From positions 1,804,501 to 1,868,500 of the forward strand of contig NZ_CP090349.1 in the NCBI RefSeq assembly GCF_021398735.1: DNA of 64,000 nucleotides. The letters run 5' to 3'. Each line of letters starts with the position of its first letter. Within the stretch, counting starts at the first letter, position 1. A program made the position numbers and the translations under genes. The notes below the pieces were generated by a model. It saw nothing but the letters and a program-made list of their open reading frames with translations, had not been told where the DNA came from and made no database searches. This document shows positions 60,328-64,000 of the stretch, in pieces. The DNA is from Methylobacterium oryzae (GTDB lineage: Bacteria; Pseudomonadota; Alphaproteobacteria; Rhizobiales; Beijerinckiaceae).

Positions 60328-63315
60328 TCAGTGCGACCTGTGGTCTATGTGTAGGTGCCCGGCAATGGAGTGTCGAGGCACGAGGGCCCGATCCAGCACG
60401 CGGGCCACATGTTCCGCCTGGAGACCCAGCCCGTCGTGGATCTGGTGACGGCAGCTCGTCCCGTCGGCCACCACGAGGTCGTCGGGCCCTGCGGCGCGTA
60501 GCGCCGGGAACAGCGACAGCTCCGCCATGGCGAAGGACGTCTCGATCGATTCCGGCCGGTAGCCGAAGGCACCCGCCATCCCGCAGCAGCTCGACTCGAT
60601 GACCCGCAGGTCGAGCCCCGGCACCGCCCGGAGCACCGTCTCGACCGAGCCCATGACGCCGAAGGATTTCTGATGGCAGTGGCCGTGCAGGTGCGCGACC
60701 CGGCCGCCCTGATCGGCGAACGGCAGCGCGATGCGTCCGGCCGTCAGGTCGGCGGCCAGAAGCTCCTCGAACAGGAACGACTGCTTGGCCAGCAGCGCGG
60801 CCTCTTCGCCGGGCAGGAGCGCCGCGAACTCGTCCCGGAAGGTGAGCAGGCAGGACGGCTCCAGGCCGACGACCCGTGCCCCCGCGCGCAGGAACGGCAG
60901 CAGCGCGTCGAGGGTGCGGCGCGCCTCCTGGCGCGCCCGGTCGGTCTGGCCGGCGGAGAGCCAGGTCCGGCCGCAGCAGAGGGGGCGCCGGCCGCGGGAC
61001 GGGTAGACCCGGTGCAGCCGGTAGCCGGCCGCCTGAAGCACCCGCTCGGCCGCCTCGAGGTTCTCCCGCTCGAAGGCCCGGTTGAAGGTGTCGCCGAACA
61101 GGATCACATCGCGGAAATCGCCCGCGACGTCCTGCGCGTGGGCGGGCTCGCCCTGCTCGCTCCAGGGCCGGCGCCAGCGCGGCAGCGAGCGCTTGGCCGA
61201 GAGGCCGGCGACGCGCTCCGAGAGGGCGGCGAGGGCCGGGTACCGGTCCCGCAGGTTGAGGAGCGGCGCCAGCCGCGCGGCGGCCCCGGCGTAGAGCGGC
61301 ATCGTCGCGATGAGGCGCTCCCGCAGGGGCAGCCCGTGGCGGGCGTGGTAATGGTGCAGGAACTCGATCTTCATCTTGGCCATGTCGACGCCGGTCGGGC
61401 ACTCGCGGCGGCAGGCCTTGCAGGAGACGCAGAGATCGAGGGTGCGCTTCATCTCCGGGCTGGTGAAGGCGTCCTTGCCGAGTTGGCCCGAGATGGCGAG
61501 CCGCAGGGAATTGGCCCGGCCCCGGGTCAGGTGCTGCTCCTCCCGGGTTGCCCGGAAGGAGGGGCACATGGCGCCGCCGACGAGCTTCCGGCAGGTGCCG
61601 TTGTTGTTGCACATCTCGACGGCGGAGCCGAAGCCGCCCCAGTCCGACCAGTCGAGGGCGGTCTTCATCGGCGCCGAAACGGCGTAGTCCGGTTTGAAGC
61701 GGAACAGGCTGCGATCGTCGAACTTCGGCGCCCGCACGATCTTGCCGGGGTTGAGCCGGTTGTCCGGGTCGAACGTGTCCTTCACGGTCTCGAAGGCGCG
61801 GGTGAGCGTCGCGCCGAACAGCGGCTCGACGAATTCCGAGCGCGACAGGCCGTCGCCGTGCTCGCCGGAATACGAGCCCTTGTAGCGGCGCACCAGCTCG
61901 GAGGTCTCCTCCGCGATCGCCCGCATCCGCCGGACGTCACCGGCCTCCTTCATGTCGAGGATCGGGCGGACATGCAGGCAGCCGACAGAGGCGTGGGCAT
62001 ACCACGTGCCGCGGGTGCCGTTCTTGGTGAAGACCTCTGTCACCGCGTCGGTGTAGTCGGCGAGGTGCTCCAGCGGGACGGCGCAATCCTCGATGAACGA
62101 GACTGGCTTCGCGTCGCCCTTCATCGACATCATGATGTTGAGGCAGGCCTCGCGCACCTCCCAGACGGATTTCTGGCGCGCGGGCTCGACGACCTCCACG
62201 ACGGCGTCTGGGAAGCCGTGATCGGCCATGCAGGCGTCGAGGCGCTTCAGGTCGCGCCGGAGCGACGCGAGGTCGTCGCCGGCGAACTCCGTCAGCAGAA
62301 GGCAGTTCGGCTTGCCCTTGGTGATGTCGGCGAGCGTCGTGCGGAACAGCGGGATATCGGCGCCGAGCACGAGGACGTTGTTGTCGACCAGCTCGACCGC
62401 CACCGGGTCCAAGCCGACGATGTGCCGCGTCGTCTGCATGGCCGCCCGGAAGGACGGGAAGTGGCACACGCCCATCACGCGGTGTGTCGGCAGGCGCGAG
62501 AGCTTCAGCGTCACCGCGGTGGTCGCGGCCAGCGTGCCCTCGGACCCGACGAGCAGGTGCGCGATGTTCGGCTGGGCCTCGATCAGCGAATCGAGGTTGT
62601 AGCCGCCCACGCGGCGCTGAACCTTCGGGTAGTGCGCCTCGATCTCGGCGCGGTGGTCCTCGGCAAGGCCGCGCATCCGCGCGGCGAGCGCCGCGGCCCG
62701 ATCCGACCCGTTCACGCCCGGATGCGCGTTTCCGGTCGGGCCGAAGCCGAAGGCCTCGCCGTCGTGGAGCAGCGCCTCGATCGCGAGGACGTTGTCGCTC
62801 ATCTTCCCGTAGCGCAGGGAGCGGGCCCCGCAGGAATTGTTGCCCGCCATGCCGCCGATGGTGCAGCGGGTGGCCGTCGAGGGCTCGACCGGGAAGAACC
62901 AGCCGTCGGCCTTCACTCGGGTGTTCAGGCGCTCCAGCACCATGCCGGGCTCGACGGTGATCGTTCCGGCCTCCGCGTCGTAGGCCAGGACGCCGTTGAA
63001 GTACCGCGAGCAGTCGACGACGAGGCCGGACCCGATCGGCTGGCCGTTCTGCGAGGTGCCGCCGCCACGCAGGATTACCGGGGCGCCGTGCTCGGCGGCG
63101 ATGCGCAGGGTCGCGGCGATGTCGGCGGCGGAGCGCGGCAGCACCACGCCGGCGGGCATGATCTGGTAGATCGACGCATCGGTGCTGTAGCGTCCGCGCG
63201 TGAAGGCGTCGAAGCGCGCCTCACCCTGGAGCTGCTCCGCCAGCCGGCGCGGCAAACCGGCCTCGAGGCGCGCCGCTGCACGCGGCGCCGGAGCATCCGC
63301 CCTCGCTTCCGTCAC
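60328..63315 (-). CDS. FAD-linked and Fe-S 2-hydroxyacid dehydrogenase (YdiJ/Dld-like fusion)
   Basis: A 995-residue fusion. An FAD_binding_4 domain (about 50-230, with VILRGGGTSQNGQPIG and STATRCTIGGMAGNNSCGARSLRYG) and an FAD-oxidase C domain (about 240-520, EHGDGLSRSE) are followed by cysteine motifs (GTCRK...AMCPSFRATRE; CVSCKACRRECPTGVDM) and two CCG domains (LCCGRTW, SSCCGMAGAFGY). This layout is that of E. coli YdiJ, a D-2-hydroxyglutarate dehydrogenase, and of some D-lactate dehydrogenases. It oxidises a D-2-hydroxyacid and passes electrons through Fe-S centres. GTG 63315 has GGGAGGGA upstream. Neighbours suggest a substrate beyond lactate. Confidence 0.92.
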   Translation of the reverse strand: MTEARADAPAPRAAARLEAGLPRRLAEQLQGEARFDAFTRGRYSTDASIYQIMPAGVVLPRSAADIAATLRIAAEHGAPVILRGGGTSQNGQPIGSGLVVDCSRYFNGVLAYDAEAGTITVEPGMVLERLNTRVKADGWFFPVEPSTATRCTIGGMAGNNSCGARSLRYGKMSDNVLAIEALLHDGEAFGFGPTGNAHPGVNGSDRAAALAARMRGLAEDHRAEIEAHYPKVQRRVGGYNLDSLIEAQPNIAHLLVGSEGTLAATTAVTLKLSRLPTHRVMGVCHFPSFRAAMQTTRHIVGLDPVAVELVDNNVLVLGADIPLFRTTLADITKGKPNCLLLTEFAGDDLASLRRDLKRLDACMADHGFPDAVVEVVEPARQKSVWEVREACLNIMMSMKGDAKPVSFIEDCAVPLEHLADYTDAVTEVFTKNGTRGTWYAHASVGCLHVRPILDMKEAGDVRRMRAIAEETSELVRRYKGSYSGEHGDGLSRSEFVEPLFGATLTRAFETVKDTFDPDNRLNPGKIVRAPKFDDRSLFRFKPDYAVSAPMKTALDWSDWGGFGSAVEMCNNNGTCRKLVGGAMCPSFRATREEQHLTRGRANSLRLAISGQLGKDAFTSPEMKRTLDLCVSCKACRRECPTGVDMAKMKIEFLHHYHARHGLPLRERLIATMPLYAGAAARLAPLLNLRDRYPALAALSERVAGLSAKRSLPRWRRPWSEQGEPAHAQDVAGDFRDVILFGDTFNRAFERENLEAAERVLQAAGYRLHRVYPSRGRRPLCCGRTWLSAGQTDRARQEARRTLDALLPFLRAGARVVGLEPSCLLTFRDEFAALLPGEEAALLAKQSFLFEELLAADLTAGRIALPFADQGGRVAHLHGHCHQKSFGVMGSVETVLRAVPGLDLRVIESSCCGMAGAFGYRPESIETSFAMAELSLFPALRAAGPDDLVVADGTSCRHQIHDGLGLQAEHVARVLDRALVPRHSIAGHLHIDHRSH

Positions 63316-63356
63316 GATCGATCCCTCCCGAGATGGGACGCGCCCACCCGCGGGGA

Positions 63357-63384
63357 AATGTATTCAAAATTCACTGCGGCGCAA
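63357..63384 (-). promoter_or_regulatory. Candidate promoter of the hydroxyacid dehydrogenase/GntR operon
   Basis: On the minus strand TTGCGC (63379-63384) and TACATT (63357-63362) are 16 bases apart, in a clearly A/T-rich patch (TGAATTTTGAATACATT) between two GC-rich genes. The patch contains a TGTAT half-site on the plus strand, as in the region upstream of the first GntR gene. It would give a leader of about 35 bases to the GTG at 63315. Confidence 0.4.
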
Positions 63385-63523
63385 ATCGGCCGCCGTGTCA
63401 CGCTGGCAGCGGGCGGCCGGAGTCCTGTACTGCGCCGGGCCTCGCGGGCTGCCGCGAACCTCGCCCGGCGCGCGGGCCGTCGCAGCCCCGCGTCCGCCCG
63501 TCGGGCGGGTTCTGGTAACGGCC

Positions 63524-64000
63524 TCAGTGGTTGTCCCGCGGCACCCCGGAGGCCTGCGCGACCTTCTGGAACTTCACCGCGCCCTTCAGCACCATGCCCT
63601 GGTCGAGCTGGTCGACCTGATCGCGGTAGATCTCCTGCCAGGGCGTCTGCGTCGCCGGGTAGGGATATCCGCCGCGCGCCGCCAGATCCGAGCGCCGGCG
63701 CGCGATCTCCTCGGCCGGGAGCAGGATGTCGGCGCTCCGGCGGTTGAGATCGATGCGGATGCGGTCGCCGCTCTGCAGCAGGGCCAGCCCGCCGCCCACG
63801 GCCGCCTCGGGAGACGCGTTCAGGATGGCGGGCGTGCCGGAGGTGCCGGATTGCCGGCCGTCGCCGATGCAGGGCAGCGAGGTGACGCCGCGCCGGATCA
63901 GGGCGCCGGGCGGCTGCATATTCACCACCTCGGCGGCGCCGGGATAGCCGATCGGTCCGGCCCCGCGCATGATCAGGATGGTGTTCTCGTCGATGTCGAG
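63524..64000 (-). CDS. IlvD/Edd family dehydratase, probable sugar-acid type (5' end cut by window edge)
   Basis: The last 158 codons are visible; the N-terminal part lies beyond the window. The fragment has [56 protein letters not shown] and [18 protein letters not shown], which is the C-terminal domain of IlvD/Edd enzymes. The SGTSGTP loop (in place of the SGATRG of true IlvD at 39.9 kb) and the gene context favour the sugar-acid dehydratase branch (arabonate/xylonate type). It is encoded 208 bp upstream of the hydroxyacid dehydrogenase on the same strand. Confidence 0.85.
   Translation of the reverse strand, partial: LDIDENTILIMRGAGPIGYPGAAEVVNMQPPGALIRRGVTSLPCIGDGRQSGTSGTPAILNASPEAAVGGGLALLQSGDRIRIDLNRRSADILLPAEEIARRRSDLAARGGYPYPATQTPWQEIYRDQVDQLDQGMVLKGAVKFQKVAQASGVPRDNH

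Noticed and set aside
60673..63747. 1024-codon rightward open frame opposite the FAD/Fe-S dehydrogenase
   Set aside because: Shadow frame with repetitive Arg/Ala/Glu/Gly composition; the leftward frame has clear FAD and Fe-S motifs.

Overview
This window reads as chromosomal DNA of a high-GC alphaproteobacterium. The best fit is a Methylobacterium-type member of the Hyphomicrobiales. That rests on the roughly 70% GC, the GC-rich codon usage throughout, the alphaproteobacterial order hrcA<>rph-rdgB-hemW / rsmI-yraN, the rhizobial-type cluster HIG1 protein / cobalamin adenosyltransferase / etfBA / hbd, an ExoR homologue, GapR, and two families of rhizobial-style intergenic palindromes. Species assignment is inference. 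No IS element, prophage, CRISPR array, rRNA or replication origin was seen. One tRNA (Phe) is present.

Layout. 1-9 kb: a KaiC family ATPase cut by the left edge, a DUF938 methyltransferase, a solitary branched-chain-amino-acid-type binding protein, a quinone oxidoreductase, and then a leftward cluster for acyl-CoA/PHB-type metabolism (hbd, etfA, etfB, ATP:cobalamin adenosyltransferase, PagL-like outer-membrane protein, HIG1-like protein). 9-18 kb: a large DUF4175 membrane protein, intracellular PHB depolymerase phaZ, small unknown proteins, Maf-yacG, tRNA-Phe, a Crp/Fnr regulator, purC and gapR. 18-31 kb: an esterase, an MHS transporter, a repeat-rich DUF1236 protein, the hrcA/rph/rdgB/hemW block, a lipoprotein PBP activator, rsmI-yraN, a single-domain response regulator, and an L,D-transpeptidase next to an extensin-like protein.

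31-48 kb: an M3 peptidase, unknown membrane and small proteins, the lactate-utilisation operon lutABC, a transglutaminase-like protein, ilvD overlapping exoR, GST, xthA, a ceramidase-like membrane protein, homoserine dehydrogenase, glpX and a second L,D-transpeptidase. 48.8-64 kb is the most accessory-looking part. It holds a NarK/NasA-type MFS carrier, an ACS-type MFS carrier, a CaiB/BaiF CoA-transferase, an enoyl-CoA hydratase-fold protein lacking both catalytic glutamates, a YbaK deacylase, a complete TRAP transporter divergent from a GntR regulator, an orphan methyltransferase, a second GntR regulator, a 995-residue FAD/Fe-S 2-hydroxyacid dehydrogenase, and an IlvD/Edd dehydratase cut by the right edge.

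How they work together: the right-hand 15 kb looks like an organic-acid uptake and catabolism region. Three transporter types sit with a hydroxyacid dehydrogenase, a sugar-acid-type dehydratase, a CoA-activation pair and two local repressors. The substrate cannot be read from sequence. hbd, etfAB, the cobalamin adenosyltransferase and phaZ fit the PHB and acyl-CoA carbon flow typical of methylotrophs. lutABC supplies L-lactate oxidation. Most of the remaining genes are conserved housekeeping.
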